The notes: generated by a model not told the origin, from the letters alone. DNA of 64,000 bases from Prosapia bicincta (GCA_036971475.1 JBAIZL010000005.1:174773386-174837385), one strand, 5' to 3'; shown: positions 50,688 to 63,646, numbered from the stretch's first letter. Translations and numbers: made by a program.

Positions 50688-50719
50688 CTGAAGATGCTGG
50701 TACTATTTTATCGGCGAAA
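50688..50719 (+). ncRNA. Hammerhead-like core, family C right arm
   Basis: CTGAAGA (50688-50694), T, GCTGGTA (50696-50702), loop CTATTT, TATCGGC (50709-50715), GAAA (50716-50719), then AGCTTTG. Stem II has seven pairs including two G-U wobbles; wobbles form in RNA on this strand. AAAGCTTT after the core is self-complementary, as described for the tiny stem III of Penelope hammerheads. Confidence 0.55.
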
Positions 50720-50769
50720 AGCTTTGAATAAATATATTCATTAAAAGTGTTTTTGAAATATTTTTAATT

Positions 50770-50839
<70 letters not shown>

Positions 50840-50846
50840 GTATGTT
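50770..50846. repeat. (TA)n and (TATG)n microsatellite
   Basis: TA repeat of about 55 bp then a short TATG repeat, immediately after the family C terminus. Confidence 0.95.
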
Positions 50847-50906
50847 ATGGAGAAGAGCTTTGAAATTATATAAATGAAAACATTTCTTATATTGGAAATA
50901 TTGTTG

Positions 50907-52830
<1,924 letters not shown>

Positions 52831-55800
52831 GTAATTTGTACAGTATTCTTCTCATACCAATCAAGTTACATCGCATACATTGTAAGTAATGAAAATTTTA
52901 CGGTTTGTAATTTGTACAGTATTCTTCTCATACCAATCAAGTTACATCGCATACATTGTAAGTAATGAAAATTTTACGATTTGTAATTTGTACAGTATTC
53001 TTCTCATACCAATCAAGTTACATCGCATACATTGTAAGTAATGAAAATTTTACGGTTTGTAATTTGTACAGTATTCTTCTCATACCAATCAAGTTACATC
53101 GCATACATTGTAAGTAATGAAAATTTTATGGTTTGTAATTTGTACAGTATTCTTCTCATACCAATCAAGTTACATCGCATACATTCTAAGTAATGAAAAT
53201 TTTATGGTTTGTAATTTGTACAGTATTCTTCTCATACCAATCAAGTTACATCGCATACATTGTAAGTAATGAAAATTTTACGGTTTGTAATTTGTACAGT
53301 ATTCTTCTCATACCAATCAAGTTACATCGCATACATTGTAAGTAATGAAAATTTTACGGTTTGTAATTTGTACAGTATTCTTCTCATACCAATCAAGTTA
53401 CATCGCATACATTGTAAGTAATGAAAATTTTACGGTTTGTAATTTGTACAGTATTCTTCTCATACCAATCAAGTTACATCGCATGCATTGTAAGTAATGA
53501 AAATTTTACGGTTTGTAATTTGTACAGTATTCTTCTCATACCAATCAAGTTACATCGCATACATTGTAAGTAATGAAAATTTTACGGTTTGTAATTTGTA
53601 CAGTATTCTTCTCATAGCCAATCAAGTTACATCGCATACATTGTAAGTAATGAAAATTTTATGGTTTGTAATTTGTACAGTATTCTTCTCATAAAAATCA
53701 AGTTACATCGCATACATTGTAATTAATGAAAATTTTACGGTTTGTAATTTGTACAGTATTCTTCTCATACCAATCAAGTTACATCGCATACATTATAAGT
53801 AATGAAAATTTTACGGTTTGTAATTTGTACAGTATTCTTCTCATAGCCAATCAAGTTACAGCGCATACATTGTAAGTAATGAAGATTTGACAGTTTGTAA
53901 TTTGTACAGTATTCTTCTCATACCAATCAAGTTACATCGCATACATTGTAAGTAATGAAAATTTTACGGTTTGTAATTTGTACAGTATTCTTCTCATAGC
54001 CAATCAAGTTACATCGCATACATTGTAAGTAATGAAGATTTGACAGTTTGTAATTTGTACAGTATTCTTCTCATACCAATCAAGTTACATCGCATACATT
54101 GTAAGTAATGAAAATTTTACGGTTTGTAATTTGTACAGTATTCTTCTCATACCAATCAAGTTACATCGCATACATTGTAAGTAATGAAAATTTTACGGTT
54201 TGTAATTTGTACAGTATTCTTCTCATACCAATCAAGTTACATCGCATACATTGTAAGTAATGAAAATTTTACGGTTTGTAATTTGTACAGTATTCTTCTC
54301 ATACCAATCAAGTTACATCGCATACATTGTAAGTAATGAAAATTTTACGGTTTGTAATTTGTACAGTATTCTTCTCATAGCCAATCAAGTTACATCGCAT
54401 ACATTGTAAGTAATGAAAATTTTATGGTTTGTAATTTGTACAGTATTCTTCTCATAAAAATCAAGTTACATCGCATACATTGTAATTAATGAAAATTTTA
54501 CGGTTTGTAATTTGTACAGTATTCTTCTCATACCAATCAAGTTACATCGCATACATTATAAGTAATGAAAATTTTACGGTTTGTAATTTGTACAGTATTC
54601 TTCTCATAGCCAATCAAGTTACATCGCATACATTGTAAGTAATGAAGATTTGACAGTTTGTAATTTGTACAGTATTCTTCTCATACCAATCAAGTTACAT
54701 CGCATACATTGTAAGTAATGAAAATTTTACGGTTTGTAATTTGTACAGTATTCTTCTCATAGCCAATCAAGTTACATCGCATACATTGTAAGTAATGAAG
54801 ATTTGACAGTTTGTAATTTGTACAGTATTCTTCTCATACCAATCAAGTTACATCGCATACATTATAAGTAATGAAAATTTTACGGTTTGTAATTTGTACA
54901 GTATTCTTCTCATAGCCAATCAAGTTACATCGCATACATTGTAAGTAATGAAGATTTGACAGTTTGTAATTTGTACAGTATTCTTCTCATACCAATCAAG
55001 TTACATCGCATACATTGTAAGTAATGAAAATTTTACGGTTTGTAATTTGTACAGTATTCTTCTCATAGCCAATCAAGTTACATCGCATACATTGTAAGTA
55101 ATGAAGATTTGACAGTTTGTAATTTGTACAGTATTCTTCTCATACCAATCAAGTTACATCGCATACATTGTAAGTAATGAAAATTTGACGGTTTGTAATT
55201 TGTACAGTATTCTTCTCATACCAATCAAGTTACATCGTATACATTGTAAGTAATGAAAATTTTACGGTTTGTAATTTGTACAGTATTCTTCTCATACCCA
55301 ATCAAGTTATATCGCATACATTGTAAGTAATGAAAATTTTACGATTTGTAATTTGTACAGTATTCTTCTCATACCAATCAAGTTACATCGTATACATTGT
55401 AAGTAATGAAAATTTTACGGTTTGTAATTTGTACAGTATTCTTCTCATACCAATCAAGTTACATCGCATACATTGTAAGTAATGAAAATTTTACGGTTTG
55501 TAATTTGTACAGTATTCTTCTCATACCAATCAAGTTACATCGCATACATTGTAAGTAATGAAAATTTTACGGTTTGTAATTTGTACAGTATTCTTCTCAT
55601 AGCCAATCAAGTTACATCGCATACATTGTAAGTAATGAAGATTTGACAGTTTGTAATTTGTACAGTATTCTTCTCATACCAATCAAGTTACATCGCATAC
55701 ATTGTAAGTAATGAAAATTTTACGGTTTGTAATTTGTACAGTATTCTTCTCATACCAATCAAGTTACATCGTATACATTGTAAGTAATGAAAATTTTACG

Positions 55801-56416
55801 GTTTGTAATTTGTACAGTATTCTTCTCATACCCAATCAAGTTATATCGCATACATTGTAAGTAATGAAAATTTTACGATTTGTAATTTGTACAGTATTCT
55901 TCTCATACCAATCAAGTTACATCGTATACATTGTAAGTAATGAAAATTTTACGGTTTGTAATTTGTACAGTATTCTTCTCATACCAATCAAGTTACATCG
56001 CATACATTGTAAGTAATGAAAATTTTACGGTTTGTAATTTGTACAGTATTCTTCTCATACCAATCAAGTTACATCGCATACATTGTAAGTAATGAAAATT
56101 TTACGGTTTGTAATTTGTACAGTATTCTTCTCATACCCAATCAAGTTATATCGCATACATTGTAAGTAATGAAAATTTTACGGTTTGTAATTTGTACAGT
56201 ATTTTTCTCATACCCAATCAAGTTACATCGCATACATTGTAATTAATGAAAATTTTACGGTTTGTAATTTGTACAGTATTCTTCTCATACCCAATCAAGT
56301 TATATCGCATACATTATAAGTAATGAAAATTTGACAGTTTGTAATTTCTACAGTATTCTTCTCATAGCCAATCAAGTTATATCGCATACATTATAAGTAA
56401 TGAAAATTTGACAGTT
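52831..56416. repeat. 76-bp satellite array, about 47 monomers
   Basis: Monomers start at CAGTATTCTTCTCATACCAA (52841, 52917, 52993 and so on, 76 bp apart) and contain ATCAAGTTACATCGCATACA, TTGTAAGTAATGAAAATTTT and ACGGTTTGTAATTTGTA. A 77-bp variant has CATAGCC and GAAGATTTGACAG and alternates with the main type at 53.85-54.05 and 54.6-55.15 kb. Longer duplications are visible: the CATAAAAATCAAG variant recurs 763 bp apart (53691, 54454), and the CATCGTATACA pair recurs about 534 bp apart. Since 76 is not divisible by three, coding is excluded. It lies inside intron 1 of the TGF-beta ligand gene. Confidence 0.97.
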
Positions 56417-56858
56417 TTATGACGATTTGTTTTAACATAGGTTTGGCGATTTCTGCAGTCTTTCTCTGTAGCTTACTTACCGATTCCACAATTTCACGGT
56501 TACAACTGACGATAAATTTGCCTATACAGCGCCGTGTGTTGTCTATTTAAATCTGCAATCGTATATAGGTACACGTTTGGTCACTTTTTCATCTTCTTTG
56601 TATAAACATTGATTTTATGTTAGTTAATACTTAAAGAGAAAAAATACATAAAAATAAATTTTGCAATTAGTAAGACACTAGGATGACTCAATTTAAATTC
56701 GAATGGATCTACCAAAAACAATTCTTAAAATTGACACATGACTAAAATATAAAAATTAAAATTATCAACATATTTGGCGAAAAAAAATACTTTGCTCAGA
56801 AAGCATTTTTTAAAAACAGCACGTTTCTAAACCAAAATATTGTGTATTTTCAAACTAC
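56417..56858. other. Satellite-to-exon spacer with a dispersed repeat
   Basis: The stretch 56475-56600 resembles 60295-60405: both carry TTGCCTATAC, AATCTGCA, TATATA and TTTGGTCACT in the same order with diverged DNA between. This is an old repeat of unknown type. Confidence 0.5.
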
Positions 56859-57075
56859 CTATTTGTTTCGGCGTAAGGCTTTTAACTATCTCGGCAGGGA
56901 TGAGGGCGTGAGGGCCTTTATGATAAAGCTCCAACATGGCGGTCGGCACATCCTTCATCCGTTCCCTTCTCACGTCCGCTTCCAGAGCTGCAGGACTCTG
57001 ACTCCTCCTAAACACTACCCAGAGAACACATATGACTACCACGATGGAAAACACAGCGGCGATCCGTCTCCACAT
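56859..57075 (-). CDS. TGF-beta superfamily ligand, exon 1 (signal peptide, propeptide start)
   Basis: Minus strand. The first in-frame ATG is at 57075 (context AGG-ATG-T); the frame is open back to a stop at 57127-57129. The protein starts MWRR and then has a hydrophobic stretch (IAAVFSIVVVICVLWVV) fitting a signal peptide or signal anchor, followed by LEADVRRERMKDVPTAMLEL and YHKGPH, the VP..ML.LY motif near the start of TGF-beta family propeptides. Donor ATAG|GTAGTT at 56858 leaves phase 1, which joins exactly to exon 2 at 45940 to give IGPMQKTRVHSY. An out-of-frame ATG lies 26 bp upstream (57101). The exon is GC-rich for this locus. Together exons 1-2 give 127 residues, all propeptide. 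The ligand subtype is not determinable. Confidence 0.78.
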
Positions 57076-57129
57076 CCTACCTCTGCCGTACTGTGGGGCA
57101 TGTGGCCAGTAGTACACACTTGAACCTTA

Positions 57130-59136
57130 TCTACCGTCCACTTATTTCAAAATAGACCTGGAGTGCACCACTTCAACCCGTACAGTATTTTTCTAATACC
57201 GTATCATATATTTACTACATTATGAAATTACCTATATTAAGTATAATTAAATACTTCTTGATACATTTCTATGGGTGATTTTCAAAGGACGTGGTTTACA
57301 CAGTCATCGATTTAATTCTACCGGACATAATTCATGGAAAGCCATTCATTAAGATACAGCCAGAAATCCTTTTTGGATATAGTATTGAATTGCGAAGGAA
57401 CTGAGAGCTAATTCATATTCCCAAGACGAAAAATTTAACGTCTACAAATTAACACAAAATGACTAAACGTGTTCTCGATTTAAACATATCTCAAATTCAA
57501 TGTAATCAATAAACACGAAATTTGAGTAGGTATTTAGAAAATCAGTTGAAAAGCGTGCAAGAAATAAGAAGGTCTTAGAAGCAAATTTAAAATTTCTAAA
57601 AAATACAGTGATGAATGTACGAGACCTCGGAAAATTCATTAAGAACCAAATCATCTGTTACAGGGATTCTGCTATGGATGCATTGACGTGCCAATCGGTC
57701 CGCCCCTGGCTCCATGTTGCACATAGGCCCCCAACTGGTTGGTAATATTTTTGATAACAAATTAACATCATTTGACACGTCAACTATAGATCTCCATTTC
57801 AGACCAACGACCTACCATACATATAAATTAATTATTGAAAAACCATACGAGATATGACGTATCGTATCCCCATAGCCAGTATTAAATTATTTTATTATTT
57901 ATTTTGCAATTGTTTTAAATAAAAATTGATAAAGAAAACAGTGACAGGCCCTTCGTACTTGAAATTATAAATTCATACCAAATTTGTAATAATCTGATAG
58001 TTATTTCTATGCAAAAGTTCGAAAAAAATTTTCACATTCGTTTTACATGCACAAATTTTTATCAAATTTGAAGAAAATACAGACGCATTATTCCTTAAAA
58101 AAAATTGGCGTCGATCATTTTTATTTTTACAAAATACAATATCTTCCTATTAGAACGCTTTCTGAAAAGCAAGCGCTTATATGTGGCGTATGTAGGCCTA
58201 TATACAAAAAGCGGTACTGAAATATGCGACGTAATAATTAACTAAAACTAATTATTTGTATTTTATAGGTGATTTTTTTTTATTAACTGTAATTATTATT
58301 ACCTAAACATATTCATTTTAATATTTGAATTGAAATAGGCCCCCCCATATTTACCGCCCCAGGCCTCATTTCTCAAGGCACGCCACTGCATGGATAAAAA
58401 CCATACCTAGCCCCTTTAGCCGCTTTAAGTAAGCTTCTTCTCTCAAATATGCGGCCATCGTTAAATGAATTTAACGCACTTTAAAACCTTTTACAGACAT
58501 TTTTCTACGTGTTTATTAACAGCGCCCGTCTATTGTAAACGCGTCTTATATTTCTTGAAAACAAATTTCTTGAAATTTTATGATTTTTTTGAGAGTTTGA
58601 AATCGTTATGAGTGATTTATAATGGACCCAGAAAAAATTTTAAAACTTCTTGCTGACGCTCCATAAACTAAGAAGTTTAAATAAAGACAAAAATAATTTC
58701 ACTTTACAACATACATAACTTACAACATCGAGCTTTTACTTATAAAACAGAACTCTATGCTCTGCTATAAAGTAAAATACTATAACACAATAAAGTTTGC
58801 CAACATATGGTTACTTGTTGCAGTTAAAATGTCTTTAGTTTTTGTATACGTTTTAGAACAAGAACGCAGTGTTTCACATAAGGCTTTAACTGTTTACCTC
58901 ATCCGTTAGTAAACTTTATTGTTTTAATTACCAAATTTATCTTAACCGGATACTTTGTAGCTATATTGTATCCTAATAACTTAATGACATGGTGTATAAC
59001 AAATACCTTTGAGTTTATAAAGTTTGGTGTGTTTTGAAAGTAAGGTTAAATATGGGTTGTTCAAGTTTTTTTAAAATTTTGAAGCGTCAGAATCAAGTTT
59101 TATTAATTTTCCGACTTCTGAGACTTTCTAAAAACC

Positions 59137-59140
<4 letters not shown>
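57130..59140. other. Upstream of TGF-beta ligand, hAT-like ends
   Basis: Presumed promoter side of the ligand gene; no core promoter motif is clear. GGTCCGCCCCTG (57701-57712) and GGCACGCCACTG (58377-58388) look like right ends of hAT-type elements (CAGGGGCGGACC and CAGTGGCGTGCC on the minus strand), but matching left ends were not found. Confidence 0.4.
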
Positions 59141-59166
<26 letters not shown>

Positions 59167-59170
<4 letters not shown>

Positions 59171-59809
59171 CGCGTTTGGGGGGGGGGCTATCGATGCATT
59201 ATATATATATATATATATATATATAATATGTGTGTGTGTGTGTGTGTGCGCGCGCGCGCGCGCGCGTGTGTGTGTGTGTATGTAAAAACATAGAACAGAA
59301 AAAGTTCTTTCTACGCTTGCGTTAGAAATCGGTAACGTGGTAAAGATTCGTAGCAAATTAGACTTTTTAATAAATAATTATTCCAGTTTCGATAACACTT
59401 ATGGCTAGAGAATATTATTAATTTCATAATAAGCTATTATTATAAAAATGGTTTATTAATTAATATAAGTAGTTATTCTTCCAACACGAACAATTTCGGA
59501 GTCAACTGCGAATATTACGTTGCAAAATTACGTATTGAAAATCATATGTTCGAGACTAAGCTTCACTAGCGCTATCTGTTGTTAAAAAGTTTAGACGTTT
59601 ACGAGGGTATGCCGAGGGAACCCGTCACATTTTCAAATTAAAAATTTAAATTTTATTTTTTATTTACAATAAAAGACGAATTAACCTAAGTAAAAGTCTA
59701 ATTTAATAGAAAGTCCTAATTTAATAATATATTGTCGAGTTTTAACCCAAAGTTCTTGAGGGTTGGGGGGGCGATCGCCCCATCGCCCCCCACCTTGGAT
59801 ACGCGCCTG
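59167..59809 (-). mobile_element. hAT-like element, copy 2, with dimerisation-domain remnant
   Basis: The left end is TAGGCGCGT and the right end TTGGATACGCGCCTG, inserted in TA repeat. G and C blocks next to the ends contain a GGCGATCGCC palindrome. The minus strand 59356-59291 reads LRIFTTLPISNASVERTFSV, the conserved start of the hAT C-terminal dimerisation domain (consensus LP.S.ASVER.FS); this segment is deleted in the 19.5 kb copy. A (TA)n then (TG)n/(CG)n tract sits inside. It shows that both copies derive from an autonomous hAT transposon. Confidence 0.82.
59200..59282. repeat. Compound (TA)n-(TG)n-(CG)n microsatellite
   Basis: Within the hAT copy: TA repeat, TG repeat, CGCG run, TG repeat. 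Frames over it are spurious. Confidence 0.95.
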
Positions 59810-59869
59810 TATATATATATATATATATATTTATATATACTGTATATAAATATAAAATACGTTTCCTTG

Positions 59870-60036
59870 TTTAATAATTTAAAACAACATAGATTATTCA
59901 AATACAAGAATATTTATCAATTTATATCCAAAGCTTTTCGTTGGTAAACAGTACCAACATCATCAGGTACTGTTTACCAACTAAAAGCTTTGGATATAAA
60001 TTAATAAATATTCTTGTATTTGAATAATCTATGTTG

Positions 60037-60040
<4 letters not shown>
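59870..60040. mobile_element. Palindromic Penelope-like termini, family D
   Basis: Inverted arms meet near 59968: left ATTATTCAAATACAAGAATA, TTTATATCCAAAGCTTTTCG, TTGGTAAACAGTACC; right the reverse complement, ending AATAATCTATGTTGTTTTAA directly at a (TA)n tract (60041-60084). The left side is preceded by another (TA)n at 59809-59832. There is no coding sequence. Confidence 0.75.
59936..59966 (-). ncRNA. Hammerhead-like core, family D
   Basis: Minus strand: CTGATGA (59966-59960), T, GTTGGTA, loop CTGTT, TACCAAC, GAAA (59939-59936), then AGCTTTGGATATAAA. Stem II is seven perfect Watson-Crick pairs. The second arm keeps the TACCAAC half but has TAAA for GAAA and lacks CTGATGA, so only the left arm could form the core. 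Confidence 0.58.

Positions 60041-60084
<44 letters not shown>
60041..60084. repeat. (TA)n microsatellite
   Basis: TA repeat abutting the family D terminus. Confidence 0.95.
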
Positions 60085-60087
<3 letters not shown>

Positions 60088-60524
60088 GATAACGTTTGGC
60101 TAGACGATAATTACTAAAGATTAATATCAATATAAAAATTACAAAACTTGTTAGTTTGAGAAACTTAAACTTCTTGAGAGTTATTTTAACAACTTCCTTG
60201 TAATAGGTTACTTAAATGTTTATCATGATCAATAAAATATGACCAAAGGAGAAAACTATTTTTCCATTCTTTGCTTTAGCTTACTTTCGCTACAAACCAC
60301 ATTTTGACAGTTAATACTGTCGTTAGATTGCCTATACTGTTTTGTCCGTTTGAATCTGCAGTGTATCTATATAAGTTTGGTCACTATGTTTGTTGAATAA
60401 ATATTATATTTCTGAACGTGAGTACTTACAACAAATACGTTTAAACTTCCTTTGTTTAAAAAAATATTAATACAATCAATTTCACATTTACACGATATCA
60501 AAACTGATGTGTAATATTCTTCTT

Positions 60525-60800
60525 CTGCTATCGGACGTTGGAAATCATCATAGCTGTTTTCTCTTTTATTGCGGCTCTAAACAGTTCTGCTGAACTAGTC
60601 GTAGCACTTTCTGAGATTCCGCAACCAAGAAATTTTTGTACGTTCAATACTTCTCGTTCCTTTCATGTTTCCTTTGTTTATGAGTCGCAGTAGGCGCAGA
60701 AAGTATTTTTCTCTCCTCATTGTATGGTTCAGATATTCTAATTTTCGCCTTTTTATAGTAGGTATTATTCGTGTTTATTGTTCACCTTTACCAGTACCGC
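60525..60800 (-). pseudogene. LINE reverse transcriptase C-terminus (RTE-like)
   Basis: The minus strand reads TIKRRKLEYLNHTMRREKYF then KGTRSIERTKISWLRNLRKC, a shift, and SSAELFRAAIKEKTAMMISN before a stop. This is the C-terminal tail of arthropod non-LTR retrotransposon polyproteins, where the consensus is KRRKL.YLGH..RGEKY, G.RS.GR...SWL.NLR and ELFRAA....IA.MI.N. One frameshift and an absent upstream part make it a 5'-truncated copy, the normal result of LINE insertion. Assignment to RTE rather than a neighbouring clade is tentative. Confidence 0.78.
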
Positions 60801-61094
60801 TTCATTCGTTACTCTTTATATGCTTGTTGTCCTCCATATTCTCCTATATCACCACATGTTAAAATGTTTTAAAATTTAAAATCCAAGCTTCCACACGCAA
60901 TAAAATCGCAGAGAAAATATAATAACTTAACATTCTCGTCCTAAGATTTAAATTAATATTCCGGCAGCATAGGAATCTTTTCATATTAATTGATTCCATC
61001 ATCACGAGAGCTACTAGTTTTTAACTAAAATCAGTTGGTAATATGTTAGTTACAGTTGCCTGTAGTAGCACTTACTTTTATTAATCAACTTTAA

Positions 61095-61655
61095 AAAAGG
61101 GGAGGTTCTGTATTCGACGCGTATGTTTTTTTCGGTTTGTTAAACGATAACTTTGGACGTAGGCCTATTTAACCGATCAAAGTGATTTTTTTGCAAATGA
61201 AAGAGGAAACCTTCCCGGTGGTCCCATTATAGTTACATCCCAAGCCGTCTGATTCGGAGACAATAATACGCAGTTTTAAATTTGAGAAACAAAATTAATG
61301 AGGGAAAATTTTGTAAATTTTTTGTTATTAAGGATTATGAATTGTAAGATAAATTAATAAGCAAAATAAGCCATTACAAACGACTAAAAAAGAGAGGAGA
61401 TTCTGTATTCGATCCGTATGTTTTGTTTCTATTTGTTCCACTCGAAGTATTTAACCGATCAAAGTGATTTTACTTGGAAATGAAAGAGGAAACCTCATAG
61501 GTGCGCTGGTCCCATTATAGTTACATCCCAATCTGATTTGGAGATAAGAATACGCTGTTTAAAATGTTTTTAATGTTTTGGAGGGAAATTTATTTTTGTT
61601 TTTAATAAGGATTATGAACTTTAAGATAATTAATAAGCAAAATAAACAATCACAG
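61095..61655. repeat. Diverged tandem duplication, about 292 bp unit
   Basis: Unit 1 (about 61098-61388) and unit 2 (about 61389-61655) share GAGGTTCTGTATTCGA, TTTAACCGATCAAAGTGATT, GAAAGAGGAAACCT, GGTCCCATTATAGTTACATC and AAGATAAATTAATAAGCAAA in the same order. Origin unknown; no coding frame. Confidence 0.85.
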
Positions 61656-63640
61656 GATTTATTTTATGTAGTATTCTACTACACATAAAAATAACACAGA
61701 AAAAATAAGTATAAAACGAATAGATTTTATTTTTATTTCTTGCTGTATAAAGTTACTTAGAACTAGCATCATCGGATACTAATGAATGGATTTTCCTCAT
61801 TAAAAAGCGCCTGCTTCAATGGTCTACTCGTATTGATGTATAACTTGAATGAGATAAGCTAAAATAAATACACTGAAAATCTGATTTAGTTCATTTACCA
61901 TGATCAAAATATTCAATAATCCTTAGGTAAAAATCTCATTACTTCACTAAATATCAAGAGGCAAATTCATTAAATATAACTTTACTATCAATTTTCACTT
62001 AATTTGTTTATTAAAATTTTATAATTGTGTCGGGAGATGTGTTCCATTGTCAACTCAGATCGTAACTCGTATGTATGATTTCTATAGCTAGAAAATTGTA
62101 GTAAGAGCTAGATTTAGTTTTAGTGATCCATGGTCTAACTTTCTTGTTTATCTGTTACTATTCTTCAGTGTGGTCGTTAGTTTCAACGAGCTATGGTTCT
62201 AGGTATGTCACTCCTATTAATAGAAATGTGTTAACTAGTCCTGCTTACAGTTTTATCTTCTTAAATATTCTATAAAACTTTCAAAATAAAACACGTTTTT
62301 ATAAACCCTGTAAGATCTTTTATAGACTGAAATTAATGGAAGTGGTAAACAAATATAATAGTAAAAATCGGAATAGTTAACTGTTATAGTAAGACATTTT
62401 TAAGATATATAATTTTTTTTTTGTCGTGTTAGCAACGACAATACGATGTCTCAAATAACCAAACCCAACAAGTGCACATCGGATTTCAGGTGTACTAGTG
62501 GGAAGCCATAGGCCTACGTTTATTCGGTTTCGAAGGGTGTCGGTGCGTTTGGATAGTGGCTGATTATGCAAGCCCCAAAGCAAGTGTCGTTTCATAGACA
62601 GGGACGTAACGTGGATTCAATTTCAGACCAGCGGGGCAATACAAGGGGGTCTGAAATGGCCCCTCCAATTAGAGAATAGAGTTGAGCTTTTACGGGCTTC
62701 AGGGGAAAATTTGAAAAAATAAACTGATCCAAGCTGTATTTTTTAAAAACAAAAAAACTTAACACAAATCCTAGTAAGCCATTATTTTTATATATTGTTT
62801 AGTTTCTTACTAATAAATCAACAATAGTAACAGGTTGGAATATTGTGTTTTACTCTAGATACAATGTTTGGATATTCTATACAGACCTAATATTGGTATG
62901 AAATTAGTTATTATTTTTCATCTGACCCCTTATGATTATAATGCCACATTTTATCACTAAATAAGAAAAATGCGTACTTAAAAAAGTAGATCTAAAAATT
63001 TAGAGTGGTGTCCCGACATCCATAATAACACCCCCCCCCCCACACACACACCCCAGGTACTTAGAGAGTATGAGAAAATATTTTATTCACTCCGAATTGT
63101 AAGTCATTTCAGTGTTTTTATAAATTATTTATGGTAAACCGTTATTTTTAATATGTAAACTAAAAGTAAACTGTAATTGGCCGAGTTGATAGCTTTCCTA
63201 ATTTGAACTGTTCACGGAAATCGATGACCTCTCTGAAAGTCTAATTGGCGCTATGCATATTTGATAAATATATTTGCCGTTAGCAATATGTATGTAGAAT
63301 ATCGTCTTCATTTATTGTTAGTTATCGCGATGGATGTGTATTTAGTTTTATTTATTTGCATTGGTTTTCATTCTCCCAGAAGTAGGGTTAGTAAACTAAA
63401 TAAAGTCCATTCAATTTCAGATAAGTTCGACCTTAAATAAAACATCTGTTAATCAGCCATCAACCTAATTTCCAAGATATTTTTTTGCCTAATTCCATTG
63501 TTTTAATAATTTCCAGAAAATAACTACGTAAAATAAATACATGTAAATTAGGTACGTTAATATTGTATTGCATTTGAGTTTTTTTGCTGACAACGGGTCG
63601 ATACTTGATTAATCAGGTTCGCTTGTTTTCATCGTTTTAC
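61656..63640. other. AT-rich region, possible hAT-like end
   Basis: A 72-codon minus-strand frame at 62377-62595 (MKRHLLWGLHNQPLSKRTDT) has no known similarity. CAGGGACGTAACGTGGATT (62599) resembles a hAT-type left end, and a C11 run with ACACACACACCCC lies at 63031-63054, but no matching right end was seen. Confidence 0.35.
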
Positions 63641-63646
63641 TCTTCA

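Larger units (their letters stand above)
50540..50770. mobile_element. Palindromic Penelope-like termini, family C
   Basis: Two arms of about 100 bp are near-perfect reverse complements around a centre TAATCTAGATTA near 50670. Each arm runs AGATAATTATTTTCCTGAAG, a hammerhead-like core, AAAGCTTTGAATAAATATAT and TTTTTGAAATATTTTTAAT, and the right arm ends directly at a (TA)n tract. There is no coding sequence. A second, weaker copy of the TTTGAAATATTTTTAAT-type tail precedes it at 50405-50520 (TATGGTGATA.GTTTTCTTGT twice). Confidence 0.75.

Noticed and set aside
62377..62595. 72-codon minus-strand frame as a gene start
   Set aside because: Starts with ATG and is locally GC-richer, but no signal, domain or splice continuation could be supported.
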